Shown here: positions 1 through 9,475 of the stretch, piece after piece | How positions within the stretch are numbered: position 1 is the stretch's first letter | Layout: every line of letters begins with the position of its first letter | Assembly: GCF_002943465.1 (NCBI RefSeq) | Contig: NZ_PTQY01000001.1 | Location: forward strand, 434,001 to 498,000 | Origin: Rhodoferax sp. TS-BS-61-7 | GTDB taxonomy: Bacteria > Pseudomonadota > Gammaproteobacteria > Burkholderiales > Burkholderiaceae_C | DNA: 64,000 nucleotides | Direction: 5' to 3' | Notes under the pieces: model-generated | Databases searched by the model: none | What the model was told of the DNA's origin: nothing | Seen by the model: the letters and a program-made list of their open reading frames with translations, nothing else | Made by a program: the position numbers and the translations under genes

Positions 1-1418
1 TGGCCTCCAGCGGCACCATCGAGGCGCCGCTGCGCCTGTGGGAGCCTGCCGCCTTCCAAGCCGCCGCGGCCAAAGAACATTTGCTGGCTGGTGCCGTGCT
101 GGGCATGCTGGTGGTGATGATCGTCTACAACCTGTTCATCTACCTGTCCACGCGCGACATCAACTACCTTTACTACATCGCCTTCGTGGCCAGCTACCTG
201 TTGTTCTGGAGCACGCTGTGGGGCTACACCTTTGCCTATGTGTGGCCCAACGAGATCCGCTGGAACAGCATTGCGGTGCCGGTGTTCATCGCCTCAGCCT
301 GCGTAGCGGCCAGCCTGTTTGCCGACAGCTTTCTCAAGCTGCGCCGCTTCTCGCGCCCGCTGCACTGGGGCGTGCTGGGCCTGGCCTGGGCGAGTGCGCT
401 GCTGCTGGCGGGCAGCTTTGTGCTGCCCTACCAGCTCATCATCCGGGTCAACTCGGCCATGATTCTGGTGGTGTCGGTGGTGGCGCTGGTGTGTGGCTAC
501 TGGCGCTGGTGGGCCGGTGCGCGTTTTGCGCGTTTCTACTGCCTGTCTTGGACCTCGGTGTTCGTGGGGGTGAGCGTGTTGACGATTGGTAAGTTCGGCC
601 TGCTGCCGTCCAACTTCTGGATCGATAACGCCTCGCAAATCGGTGTCATGCTGCTGGTGCTGCTGCTGTCCTTCACGCTGGCCGACCGCATCAACACCGA
701 CCGTAGCCTGCGCATCAATGCCCAGGCCGTGGCGCTGGCCCATGCACAAAAAGCCCGCGCCTCACAAAAAGCCCTGATCGACTCCACCGCCCAAGCCAAC
801 CGCGAGCTGGAAAGCCGCGTGCAGGAACGCACCAACGAGCTGCACGATGCGCTGGAAAAGCTGCAGACCCTGAACGCGCAGCTGCAGCGCCTCTCCAACA
901 CTGACAGCCTGACCCAGGTCGGCAACCGTGCCTACTTTGACGAAGCCCTGCAGACCGAACACAAACGCGCCAGCCGCCAGAAGCAGCCGCTGGCCCTGCT
1001 GCTGCTGGACATCGACCACTTCAAATCCATCAACGACACCTGGGGCCACCCGGCGGGTGACGCCTGCCTGCGTTACCTGGCCGACTTTCTGCGCCAAAAG
1101 GTGCAGCGCGCCGGTGATGTGCTGGCCCGTTACGGCGGTGAAGAGTTTGTGGTGCTGCTGATCAACAGCACCCTGGGCGACGCGCTGGACGTGGCAGAAG
1201 AGTTGCGCGCCGACATCGCCAGGCTGGAGATCCCGATCGAGGGCCGCAACCTGCGCATCACGGCCAGCTTTGGGGTGGCCAGCGCGATTCCGGCCAGCCT
1301 GACTTCGACCGCTACGCTGGTGGCCGATGCCGACAAGGCCCTGTACGAAGCCAAACACCACGGCCGCAACTGCGTGCGCGCCGCAGTGCCACGTATCAGC
1401 ACCCGGCAAATCAGCTGA
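1..1418 (+). CDS. 7TMR-DISM membrane diguanylate cyclase (5' truncated)
   Basis: The reading frame is open to the window edge, so the start lies upstream. The first residues resemble the end of a 7TMR-DISM periplasmic sensor domain. They are followed by about seven hydrophobic helices (roughly bases 81-690), a short coiled coil (bases 760-890) and a C-terminal GGDEF domain. The active-site loop is GGEEF at bases 1134-1148, and an RxxD product-inhibition site (RAGD) lies five residues before it. It should make cyclic-di-GMP from two GTP in response to a ligand bound outside the membrane. A copy of the dispersed 55-bp repeat follows the stop codon. The ligand cannot be told because the sensor domain is missing. 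Confidence 0.88.
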   Translation, partial: ASSGTIEAPLRLWEPAAFQAAAAKEHLLAGAVLGMLVVMIVYNLFIYLSTRDINYLYYIAFVASYLLFWSTLWGYTFAYVWPNEIRWNSIAVPVFIASACVAASLFADSFLKLRRFSRPLHWGVLGLAWASALLLAGSFVLPYQLIIRVNSAMILVVSVVALVCGYWRWWAGARFARFYCLSWTSVFVGVSVLTIGKFGLLPSNFWIDNASQIGVMLLVLLLSFTLADRINTDRSLRINAQAVALAHAQKARASQKALIDSTAQANRELESRVQERTNELHDALEKLQTLNAQLQRLSNTDSLTQVGNRAYFDEALQTEHKRASRQKQPLALLLLDIDHFKSINDTWGHPAGDACLRYLADFLRQKVQRAGDVLARYGGEEFVVLLINSTLGDALDVAEELRADIARLEIPIEGRNLRITASFGVASAIPASLTSTATLVADADKALYEAKHHGRNCVRAAVPRISTRQIS

Positions 1419-1421
1419 TTC

Positions 1422-1475
1422 GCTACTAATTTAGTAGCTGCTCGCGCTTATTCCACGAGGGCTAGGCGCTGATTT
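1422..1475 (+). repeat. Dispersed 55-bp repeat, copy 1 (intergenic)
   Basis: Carries the core AGCTGCTCGCGC, preceded by GCTACT and followed by a TCCACGAGGGCTAG block. It fills the gap between the convergent ends of the diguanylate cyclase and flavoprotein genes. Confidence 0.8.
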
Positions 1476-1491
1476 CTTATCAAAACCGGCC

Positions 1492-2808
1492 TCAGGCCCG
1501 CACATAGGCCAAGGCGCCCTGCCCGGCCGCCATCCCACTGGCAAAGCAGGCCTGCAACAGGTAACCGCCCGTGGGCGCCTCCCAGTCCAGCATCTCCCCC
1601 GCGCAGAACACGCCAGGCAACTGTTCCAGCATAAGCTGGGGCGTGAGCACCTCAAACAGCACCCCACCGGCCGTGCTGATGGCTTCGTCGATCGGGCGCG
1701 CGGCCTGCAGCGGGATGGGCAGGGCCTTGATAGCCGCTGCCAGCTGGGCCGGGTCGTTCATCGCCTCTTTGGACAGGCGCTCATGCAGGATGGCGGACTT
1801 GATGCCCTCCAGGTGCAAGCGGCTCTTCAGGTGGCTGGACAGCGAACGGCTGCCGCGCGGGTGGCGTACTTCGGCCAGCACCTTCTCAGCCGGCACATCC
1901 GGCAGCAGGTCCAGCGTGAAGCTGGCGCTGCCGTTGCGAATGATCTCGTCGCGCAGCAGACTGGACGCGGCATAGACCAGGCTGCCTTCCACGCCCGTGG
2001 CGGTGGCCACGAACTCGCCCTTGCGCTGAAAGCTTTGGCCCTGGGCCGTGGTCACGCCAATGGCCACCGACTTGAACGGCTGACCGGCAAACTTGTCGGC
2101 AAAAAACGGGCTCCAGCCACCCTGCACATCAAAACCACAGTTGGCTGGCAACAGCGGTGCCACCGACACGCCGCGCTGGGCCAGGAGCGGCACCCAAGCC
2201 CCATTGGATCCCAGGCGTGCCCAGCTGCCACCGCCCAGCGCCAGCACCACCGCGCGCGCCTGCACCTGCTGGGGGCCGCTGGGCGTGTCAAAACATAGCG
2301 TTGCACCAGTAGCGCCGGCTCCAGATTCGCCCCAACCGGTCCAGCGGTGGCGCATGTGGAACTGCACGCCGACACCGGGTGCCGTGGGGTTGCGCAGGCG
2401 CTGCAGCCAGGCGCGCAGCAGCGGCGCGGCTTTCATGTCTTTGGGAAACACCCGCCCCGAGGAGCCCACAAAAGTCTCAATGCCCAGGCCCTCGGCCCAG
2501 GCACGCAAGGCCGTGGCGTCCAGGCCCTGCAGCAGCGTCTCGATCGCGCTGCGGCGTGCGCCATACCGTTCAGCAAAACGGTCCGCCGGGTCCGAGTGCG
2601 TGAGGTTGAGTCCGCCCTTGCCGGCCAGCAAAAACTTGCGGCCAATGCTGGGCATGGCGTCAAACAGGTGTGCGGCCACGCCGGCTTCGGCCAGTTGCTG
2701 GGCCGCCATGAGGCCGGCCGGGCCACCGCCCACGATGGCCACGTCCACGCTGCGGACCTCGCTGGAGAAAGGCACAGAAGCGGCGGACTGGGAAAGTTCA
2801 GAACTCAT
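1492..2808 (-). CDS. NAD(P)/FAD-dependent oxidoreductase, HI0933/YhiN-like flavoprotein (TIGR03862 type)
   Basis: A 438-residue protein. A Rossmann FAD-binding motif (VAIVGGGPAGLMAA) lies near residue 23, followed by GRKFLLAGKGGLNLTHS, a signature of the HI0933-like/BaiN flavoprotein family. The C-terminal segment GGVLFEVLTPQLML and FCAGEMLDWEAPTGGYLLQ is the usual family end. The substrate is unknown for this subfamily. The ATG overlaps the stop of the upstream addA-like gene by 4 nt (ATGA), so it is probably translated by coupling as the last gene of that operon. Confidence 0.85.
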   Translation of the reverse strand: MSSELSQSAASVPFSSEVRSVDVAIVGGGPAGLMAAQQLAEAGVAAHLFDAMPSIGRKFLLAGKGGLNLTHSDPADRFAERYGARRSAIETLLQGLDATALRAWAEGLGIETFVGSSGRVFPKDMKAAPLLRAWLQRLRNPTAPGVGVQFHMRHRWTGWGESGAGATGATLCFDTPSGPQQVQARAVVLALGGGSWARLGSNGAWVPLLAQRGVSVAPLLPANCGFDVQGGWSPFFADKFAGQPFKSVAIGVTTAQGQSFQRKGEFVATATGVEGSLVYAASSLLRDEIIRNGSASFTLDLLPDVPAEKVLAEVRHPRGSRSLSSHLKSRLHLEGIKSAILHERLSKEAMNDPAQLAAAIKALPIPLQAARPIDEAISTAGGVLFEVLTPQLMLEQLPGVFCAGEMLDWEAPTGGYLLQACFASGMAAGQGALAYVRA

Positions 2809-5800
2809 GCGGGGGTCAATTCAATCAGTTGGCCTTGCGGCGTTAAAAAAGCGGCACGTACGGCCTGCCCGGGGTTGGCCAGGGCGACGGCATCGCGGTA
2901 ACCCAGCAGCTGGGCGCACAGGGCCGCATCCTGCTGCGGCTGTGCGTTCGATTTGTAGTCCAGCACCCACCAGGCGCCGTTGCGTTGCTGCACCAGGCGG
3001 TCCATGCGCAGCAAACGGCCACGCTGGGTGATGGGCACTTCGTTGGCGTGCCAGGCCAGTTGGATGCTGTCCCACACCCAGGCACCCTCGCCATGCAGGA
3101 TGGCTTGGGCCATCTGCGCCGCGGCCTGCGCCTGCGCAGGGTCCAGCGCAAAGGCCTGTGCCACCCGCGCCAATGCCGTGGGGCCCCAAGTGTAGGGCTG
3201 TTGGGCGTAGCCGCCGGGTGCCGATGACACCCACTCCAACAAACGGTGCATGGCCTGGCCCAAGCGGGACTCCAGACTCTCCTCGGTAGATGCAGGCACT
3301 GAAGTCGCTATCTTTTCAGGAGCTGCTTGCGCAATATCGACGGGGGCTACAGCCACTTTTGGCACTATTTTTAGGGCATAGGGCGCCAAGGCGTCCTCCC
3401 CACCCACCGTCGCATCGCTCTGCGCGACAGATGCTGCAGGCGCCTCTGGCGCGTCCTGCGCCTGGCCTTCCAGCCGGCGCCACCAGCTGCCGGCGTTTTC
3501 CCGGTGCGGCGCCAGGCTGGAGATCACCAGCGTGTGTTGGGTACGTGTGAGCGCCACATACAGCGCATTGAGCTCTTCGCGGCTTCGCTCCGCCTGCTCA
3601 TGCGCCAGCGCGTCCACCACGCAGGCGGGCGGGCGGGACTCGCTGGCCAGGAACACAAAGCGCCGGGGGTGCGGGTCTTCGCCGGGCCAGTCCACCAGTA
3701 CGCCCATGGTCTCGGTCTTGCCGGCCTCGCCATCGGTGTCCAGCATCAGCACCAGCGGCGCCTCCAGCCCCTTGGCCCCGTGGATGGTGAGCAGGCGCAC
3801 GGCCTGGGCATTGGCGCGCACTGGTGCGGGGTTGCCCCCGGCCCGCAGCGCGCGCACCAGGCCATAGGCCGTGGTGTAACGCCCGCCGTCCACCTGCAGC
3901 GCTGCATTCAACAAGGCCCGCACATTGGCCAACACCCGCTCGCGCTGCGCGGGCGGGCTGGCTGCTGCGTAGCGGGCCAGCACATCGCCGTCGTCATAGA
4001 TAGCGCTTAGCGCATCGTGTGGAGGCAGTTGCGTCACCCACTGCTGCCAGCGCAGCAGCGTGGGCCCCACGTTGACCAATGCGGGCGGCAGCTCCTGGGC
4101 CACGCTGGCCTGCAGGGTCTGCCACCAACTCAGCACCTCGCCCTTGCCAGCCTCGTCCTCGGTGGCCGCCTGCAGCGCCCGCAGGCGCAGCACCAGGGCC
4201 ACCAGGTCGTCGTCGGACGCGCCAAACACCGGCGACTTGAGCACGCGGGCCAGCGCCAGGTCGTGCCGTGGCGACACCAGCACATCGAGCAGCGCCACCA
4301 GGTCCTGCACTTCGGCAAACTCGCCCAGCTCGGCCTTCTCGGGCTGCTGCGCGGGGATGGCCAGCGCCGAGAGTTCCTGCTCCATCAGGGTCAGCCGTTC
4401 GCGCTTGCGCGCCAGCACCATGACATCTTTGGCCTGGTAGTGCCCTGCGGCCATCTGCGCCGCCAGCCACTGGGCAGCCTGGCGGCACTCCAGCGTCTTG
4501 CGCGTGTCTTCGGCCTCGTGGCGGGGCATGCTCAGCGAGTCGCGCCACACGGCCTCGGGCGGCAGCGCCTCCTTGTCGGCTTTGGGTTCGCGCTCGATGC
4601 GCGGCAGCTTGAACACCTGGCCATGTTGGTCGGACGCGGTGCTGTGCGCGCGGAAGTCCTGGTAGGCGCCCTCGTCCTGCGCCTGGCCCATGGTCTGGTT
4701 CACCAGCGCAATGATCTCGGGCGCATTGCGCCGCGTGTGGTCGCAGCTCAGCTGGTCGCCGCCCAAGCCATCTGCCACAAAGGCTTTGGCCGCGCGGAAC
4801 ACCTGCGGCTCGGCACGGCGGAAGCGGTAGATGCTTTGTTTGGGGTCGCCCACGATGAACACACTGGGCGCGTTGCCGGCCCCGGCGTAGGAGGACAACC
4901 AGCTGTGCAGCGCCTGCCACTGCAGCGGGTTGGTGTCCTGGAATTCATCAATCAGCAAATGCCGCACGCGTGCATCCAGCCGCTCCTGCACCCAGCCGCT
5001 GAGCTCGGCGTCCGACAGCAGCACCAGCGCCGTGCGCTCCAGGTCGCCCATGTCCAGCCAGCCGCGCTCGCGCTTGAGGGCGGCATAGTCCTGCAGCAAG
5101 CCACGCGCCAGCCGGGCCATGCGCTGCTGGTGCTGCCAAGCTTGGTCTTGCAGTTGGGCCTGCTGTACCTCTTGCAGCAGCGCCTGGACGGCCTGCACGC
5201 TTGTCAGGTCCACCAGCTTGTCCGTCAGTTTGCGTGGCCCACCGGTCTTGGTGAACAGGGCGTCCACCACACCGGGCCAGTGCGCATCGGTCAGCGCGCA
5301 CTCCAGCGCGCTGGCAGCGGTCAGGCAGGTCTTGCCACTGCACTGGCCCAGCGCACGCGCGCTGTCCCACAGCAGGGTTTGCACAGAGGCTTGCGCTAGG
5401 CGTTCCTGCGGCGCCTGCAAGCCAGCAAAGGCCGGAAACTGCGTGGCGAAATGCTGCACCGAGGCGTCCACCACGCCCTGCGCATCGGCCAGGTCAAACT
5501 CCGTGCGTTTGTTGAGTGCGGCTTCCAATGCCTTGTGGGTCTGGTGGCGGCCATACAGGCGCACGGCGTCCAGGTAGTCGGCCAGCACGGCCGTATCCCC
5601 CGCCACGCGGGTCTGAAAACGCCGCCACACCTGCGCCACAGCCACGGCGTCGTTCTCCAGCAGCTCGTACTGCGTGGGCAGGCCCAGGTGGTGCAGCACG
5701 CCCAGCGGCGCACTGCCCAGCAGCGCGGCAAACCAGCTGTGGAAGGTGCGGATCTGCACCGGCCGGCCACCCGCCAACAGCTGGGCATGCAGGCCGCGCA

Positions 5801-6158
5801 GCGTCTGCAACTGAGCGGCATCCACCGGCTGCCGCACACCGCGCAGCTGCAGCTCCTGCTGCAAACGGGCATCGTCCAGGTGGGCAAATTCGCGCAGCCA
5901 TTCCTGCAAGCGCTGGCGCATTTCGCCCGCCGCTTTTTTGGTGAAGGTGATGGCCAAGATCTCGTGCGGCTGCGTGCCCTCCAGCAGCGCGCGCAGCATG
6001 CGCGAGACCAGCATCCAGGTCTTGCCGGCACCCGCACAGGCCTCCACCACCACGCTGCGCCGCGGGTCGCAGGCAATCTCGTAAAAACGCGGGGCTTCGA
6101 CCAAGCGGCCGTTGTGCTCGTAGGCCGCGTGTTGCGTGGACGAGGGGGTGGGGCTCAT
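2805..6158 (-). CDS. addA: AddA-like UvrD-family helicase-nuclease
   Basis: A 1117-residue superfamily 1A helicase. Walker A (AGAGKT) is at residues 42-47, Walker B LLIDEFQDTNP in the middle, motif VI LYVALTRTQHTLVI later, and a C-terminal RecB-like nuclease with the catalytic string VLDYKSN. With AddB it should resect double-strand breaks for RecA-dependent repair. The ATG at 6158 overlaps the addB stop as ATGA, so I prefer it to a start 54 bases upstream. A copy of the dispersed repeat (3307-3364) encodes part of the linker between helicase and nuclease. Alternative: another UvrD/RecB-type pair; the neighbouring Fe-S nuclease favours AddAB. Confidence 0.85.
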   Translation of the reverse strand: MSPTPSSTQHAAYEHNGRLVEAPRFYEIACDPRRSVVVEACAGAGKTWMLVSRMLRALLEGTQPHEILAITFTKKAAGEMRQRLQEWLREFAHLDDARLQQELQLRGVRQPVDAAQLQTLRGLHAQLLAGGRPVQIRTFHSWFAALLGSAPLGVLHHLGLPTQYELLENDAVAVAQVWRRFQTRVAGDTAVLADYLDAVRLYGRHQTHKALEAALNKRTEFDLADAQGVVDASVQHFATQFPAFAGLQAPQERLAQASVQTLLWDSARALGQCSGKTCLTAASALECALTDAHWPGVVDALFTKTGGPRKLTDKLVDLTSVQAVQALLQEVQQAQLQDQAWQHQQRMARLARGLLQDYAALKRERGWLDMGDLERTALVLLSDAELSGWVQERLDARVRHLLIDEFQDTNPLQWQALHSWLSSYAGAGNAPSVFIVGDPKQSIYRFRRAEPQVFRAAKAFVADGLGGDQLSCDHTRRNAPEIIALVNQTMGQAQDEGAYQDFRAHSTASDQHGQVFKLPRIEREPKADKEALPPEAVWRDSLSMPRHEAEDTRKTLECRQAAQWLAAQMAAGHYQAKDVMVLARKRERLTLMEQELSALAIPAQQPEKAELGEFAEVQDLVALLDVLVSPRHDLALARVLKSPVFGASDDDLVALVLRLRALQAATEDEAGKGEVLSWWQTLQASVAQELPPALVNVGPTLLRWQQWVTQLPPHDALSAIYDDGDVLARYAAASPPAQRERVLANVRALLNAALQVDGGRYTTAYGLVRALRAGGNPAPVRANAQAVRLLTIHGAKGLEAPLVLMLDTDGEAGKTETMGVLVDWPGEDPHPRRFVFLASESRPPACVVDALAHEQAERSREELNALYVALTRTQHTLVISSLAPHRENAGSWWRRLEGQAQDAPEAPAASVAQSDATVGGEDALAPYALKIVPKVAVAPVDIAQAAPEKIATSVPASTEESLESRLGQAMHRLLEWVSSAPGGYAQQPYTWGPTALARVAQAFALDPAQAQAAAQMAQAILHGEGAWVWDSIQLAWHANEVPITQRGRLLRMDRLVQQRNGAWWVLDYKSNAQPQQDAALCAQLLGYRDAVALANPGQAVRAAFLTPQGQLIELTPA
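3307..3364 (+). repeat. Dispersed 55-bp repeat, copy 2 (inside addA)
   Basis: GCTAT, then AGCTGCTTGCGCA, then a TCGACGGGGGCTAC block. On the coding (minus) strand it reads in frame as VDIAQAAPEKIAT near residue 940 of AddA, in a low-conservation linker. Confidence 0.85.
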
Positions 6159-8809
6159 GCAGCCTCCCAAAAGTCTTTGCGGCACAGGCCCCGCACCTGG
6201 CAGAAGTCGCACACCGTACCCTCGCCCAGCGCCGGCAGTGCGGCGCCCTGCGCAATGCGGGCCATATCGCTCTGCACGCCGTCAATCAGGGCGTCACGCG
6301 CCATCACCACCTCTTTTTGTTCATACGCATCGGTGCCGTCGCGCTCGCCCACATTCACATAGGCGGCGCGCAGCGTGTCGTGTGACAAGAGCGCGGCATA
6401 GAAGGCCATCTGCGTGTCTTCCAGCGGGTCCTGGATGCGCGTACGGGTCTTGCCCACAGGTTCGGTCTTGTAGTCCAGCAGCATCACCGTGCCATCGGGC
6501 AAGGTGTCGGTACGGTCGGTGCGGCCAATCAAGGTGACGGGGCCAATGCGCTGGCGCTGCGGCATCTCACCGCTGGCAAACACGGCGCCTTGCGCCTCGT
6601 GCTGGGTCAGCCAGTCCAGGTAGCCATCGCGCACCGCCGGCCAGGCCGCGGCAAACGGCAAAAACTCGCCTTCGGGCAAGGCCATGGCAGCGGTGACCTC
6701 GGCGCTGCACCGGTCCAGCAAAGCGCTGCGCGCCGCCAACTCCGCCACCGCTTGCTCTGCCAAGGCCGCATGGAAGGCCTGCAGCACCGCGTGTAGCCAG
6801 AGACCAAAGTCGCGTTTGTCCACCTCGGCGTCCAGCTCGTCTACCGCGCGCAGGCCCAGCATGCGCTGGGCAAAAAAGCGGTAGGGGCAGTGGCGCAGGT
6901 CTTCGTAGGCACTGGCCGACAGCGTGTGCACCGCCAGCGCAGGGCCGGTGGGCTGGGGCGGCAGGCAGGGCTGGGGCGTGACCATGCGGATGGTGCGCGG
7001 GTCATGTCCGTCTGTGAACCCCGTGTCGTTCAAGCGCAACTGCTGTACCAGCGCGCTGGGCTGCAGCGCTTCGCCCGTGTCGTCACTGCTGCGCCAGAGC
7101 ACATCACAGGCCGGGCTGGCCAGCGCATGGCGCCACACCAGGCGCAACTGGCCCTCCAGCGCTTCACGCGAAGGCAGACCCAACGCCGCACGCTGCGCCG
7201 GCGTCCACCCGCCCGCAGGTTCAGGCGACGGGTTGAGCCGCACCTCGTCGCACCCCGCCATCACCACCGCAGCAAAAGGTCGCCCCAGCATCTGACTCAG
7301 CGGGAGGATCACCACCTGCTCCTGATCCGGGTAGTCGGGTTGAAAACTCGCGCCCTCCAGCGCCTGGTTGACCCAGCGCGTGAATTCCATCAGGTCCAGC
7401 TTCTGCCCGGCCCACAGGGCCTGGCCCAGCAGTTGGCTCCACTGCGCGGCGTCGGCCGGCGTCAGCCGCAACACCACCAGCAGCTTGCTGCCGGCACCAT
7501 CTTCCTGCAGGCGCGACCACAAACCGGTGCGTTGCAAGGCTTGCTGCAAGGCTGCCAGCCACCCGGCCAGCGGCTTGCGCCCGGCCAGCGCGCTGCGCAG
7601 TTGCTCCACCTCGGCACACGCGGCCAGCAGCGCCGGGCTCTTGGCCACGGCGAGACTGGTCGCCACCTGGCGCCAATCGCGCACCTGGTCGCGCCGCACC
7701 GCGGCCTCCAGCGCATCGAGCGTACCCAGATACCCCGGCGCCTGCTTCAAGGCGGCCAGCACTGCATCGCTGCTGGCATTCCACTGTGCAGAGCGCAGCA
7801 GCGCCATCACACTGGCCCCGGCCTGGCTGGTGGAAAGTTTCCAGCCGTTTTCGTCCCGTACCGCCACACCGGCCATGTCCAACAGAGCGCGTACGCGGCG
7901 CGTCAGTGCACGGTCGGCGCTTACCAAAGCCACCGGATAACGGTCGGCTGCGATGTGCTGCAACAGGCAGGCCGCGGTGCGCTGGGCTTCGTCTTCGGCA
8001 TCCTCACAGGCATGCAAAGCCAGCGCCTCGCTATGAGCGGGCGGCTCGTCCGCCTGGGATTCCGCCAAAGGGAGGCTCACCAGCTTGTCGCCCCAGACCG
8101 GGGCTAGCCCGGCCGGCAAAACATCTTGATTGGCGCCCTGCACCAGCACCAGACAGTCCAGCGTCTCGGGCCATTGGATGTCAAACAGGGCATCGCTGAT
8201 GTAAGAGGACACGGCAGCCCACTCCACCGCCAGGCGTGCCACGCGGGCTTCCCAGGCTAGCGCCTGGCTGTCCATACCCAGGCCGGCATGCACGCGTGCG
8301 GTCTGGGCCCAGGTTGCACGTTGCGCCGGCCCGGCCGCCGCGGCCAGGGGTGCGAGCTGGTAGGCGGCTTGCACCAGCAACGGCGCCAGGGCTTCCTGCC
8401 CTTGCGCACCGCTACCGGCCAGCAACGCCTGCGCAGTGAGCGTGTCCACGGCGGGGTCCATGCTGATGTCCTGCGCGTCCAGCACTCGCCCGCCCGTAGT
8501 GGCCACCCAGTTCTGGGTGGTTTCAAAGCGGGGGGAAAATCCGTCTGGATAGAGCCTTGCCCAGAGCCGGCTGGCCAGGGGCAGCAGTTGGGCATACGGC
8601 AGCAAGACCAGGGTGCGCGCCGGATGGGCTTGGCGGGCCTGCAGCTGGGCGTGGATGCGGGGCAACAGGCCCGCGGCATCGGCCAGCCACAGGGCCATGG
8701 CGGGGTGTTCTGCCCCATAACTGAAGGCCCTGAGACCCGTGTTGCTATCGCTTTTGGCTATGCTAGCCATAGGCGTAGCGGCATGGGGGATGGGCTTGGT
8801 TTCTGTCAC
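6155..8809 (-). CDS. addB: AddB-like PD-(D/E)XK nuclease with Fe-S cluster ligands
   Basis: An 884-residue protein with no Walker A loop near the N-terminus, as in AddB proteins with a dead helicase. The C-terminal nuclease shows GRTDRTDTLPDG and MLLDYKTE. Candidate 4Fe-4S ligands are one Cys in LRHCPYRFF and three in VCDFCQVRGLC, the AddB pattern of one Cys before and three after the nuclease core. It is the partner of the downstream addA (4-nt overlap). The start is uncertain: GTG at 8809 gives this length, and an ATG at 8770 would remove 13 residues. Neither has a strong ribosome-binding site. Confidence 0.8.
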   Translation of the reverse strand: MTETKPIPHAATPMASIAKSDSNTGLRAFSYGAEHPAMALWLADAAGLLPRIHAQLQARQAHPARTLVLLPYAQLLPLASRLWARLYPDGFSPRFETTQNWVATTGGRVLDAQDISMDPAVDTLTAQALLAGSGAQGQEALAPLLVQAAYQLAPLAAAAGPAQRATWAQTARVHAGLGMDSQALAWEARVARLAVEWAAVSSYISDALFDIQWPETLDCLVLVQGANQDVLPAGLAPVWGDKLVSLPLAESQADEPPAHSEALALHACEDAEDEAQRTAACLLQHIAADRYPVALVSADRALTRRVRALLDMAGVAVRDENGWKLSTSQAGASVMALLRSAQWNASSDAVLAALKQAPGYLGTLDALEAAVRRDQVRDWRQVATSLAVAKSPALLAACAEVEQLRSALAGRKPLAGWLAALQQALQRTGLWSRLQEDGAGSKLLVVLRLTPADAAQWSQLLGQALWAGQKLDLMEFTRWVNQALEGASFQPDYPDQEQVVILPLSQMLGRPFAAVVMAGCDEVRLNPSPEPAGGWTPAQRAALGLPSREALEGQLRLVWRHALASPACDVLWRSSDDTGEALQPSALVQQLRLNDTGFTDGHDPRTIRMVTPQPCLPPQPTGPALAVHTLSASAYEDLRHCPYRFFAQRMLGLRAVDELDAEVDKRDFGLWLHAVLQAFHAALAEQAVAELAARSALLDRCSAEVTAAMALPEGEFLPFAAAWPAVRDGYLDWLTQHEAQGAVFASGEMPQRQRIGPVTLIGRTDRTDTLPDGTVMLLDYKTEPVGKTRTRIQDPLEDTQMAFYAALLSHDTLRAAYVNVGERDGTDAYEQKEVVMARDALIDGVQSDMARIAQGAALPALGEGTVCDFCQVRGLCRKDFWEAA

Positions 8810-8855
8810 AATGCCGCAACTTTAGCTCTTATAGCAATCTCCCAAAGGAAACACC

Positions 8856-9188
8856 ATGGCCAGCGAGCTCATCAAACATGTCACCGATGCCACCTTCGAA
8901 GCCGATGTGCTCGGTGCGGCACAACCCATTCTGGTGGACTACTGGGCCGAGTGGTGCGGTCCCTGCAAGATGATCGCCCCCATCCTGGACGAAGTGTCGG
9001 CCACCTACGAAGGCAAGCTGCAGATCGCCAAGATGAATGTGGACGAAAACCGCGACATCCCCGCCAAGTTCGGCATTCGCGGCATCCCCACGCTGATGTT
9101 GTTCAAGGATGGCCAATTGGCCGCCACCAAGGTCGGCGCGTTGAGCAAGGCCCAGTTGACCGCCTTTATCGACCAGCAACTGGCCTGA
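8856..9188 (+). CDS. trxA: Thioredoxin 1
   Basis: 110 residues, the standard length. The active site is WCGPC at residues 33-37 and the cis-proline segment is [11 protein letters not shown]. It is a cytoplasmic dithiol reductant for ribonucleotide reductase, PAPS reductase and other partners. The arsenate reductase at 31923 is of the thioredoxin-coupled type and could use it. An AAAGGAA ribosome-binding site ends 5 nt before the ATG. The gene diverges from addB with only 46 bp between the starts. Confidence 0.97.
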   Translation: MASELIKHVTDATFEADVLGAAQPILVDYWAEWCGPCKMIAPILDEVSATYEGKLQIAKMNVDENRDIPAKFGIRGIPTLMLFKDGQLAATKVGALSKAQLTAFIDQQLA

Positions 9189-9197
9189 TGGAGCCCC

Positions 9198-9221
9198 CAT
9201 CGCCTTGGCAGCAAGGCGATG
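9198..9221 (+). terminator. Candidate intrinsic terminator after trxA
   Basis: A perfect 9-bp stem (CATCGCCTT / AAGGCGATG) with a 6-nt loop ends 33 bp past the trxA stop and is followed only by TTTCG. The U-tract is short, so it may be weak or only protect the 3' end. Confidence 0.5.
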
Positions 9222-9475
9222 TTTCGTCGGGCCGCCCCAAGTTCTGAACCGCTTGGCGGCCCGCCGCGGCACACGCAGCAGCCTGCGTGCATGCAAAATA
9301 CAGCACCGCGGCGTTTTCCTGTCATAATAAATCCCGTTCACCCGCCCACCCCAAGGCAGGCGCCGATTCCCGGCACAGAACGCAGAGGCGCTTACCCAGT
9401 TTTGCCTCTCCCCCATTCCCCCAGATTTTTGTAATTCGCCGAACATCGGTCAACGCCCTCACCGGGACCCACTCC
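9222..9475 (+). promoter_or_regulatory. rho upstream region / leader
   Basis: 254 bp between the trxA hairpin and the rho start. I see no convincing gene here. There is a -10-like CATAAT at 9323-9328 without a clear -35. A long 5' leader fits rho, which is autoregulated by premature termination in species where this has been studied. That this leader does so is inference. Confidence 0.35.

Noticed and set aside
3990..4016. Palindrome GCGCTTAGCGC in addA, also seen near 37490
   Set aside because: Two short palindromic matches in GC-rich coding sequence can arise by chance and lack longer flanking identity.
8743..8846. GCTAT and TTATAGCAA fragments near the addB-trxA gap as an eleventh repeat copy
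   Set aside because: The AGCTGCTYGCGCA core is absent; only the short AT-rich flank is matched.
9319..9327. Half Pho box (CTGTCATAA) in the rho leader
   Set aside because: There is no second half-site 11 bp away.
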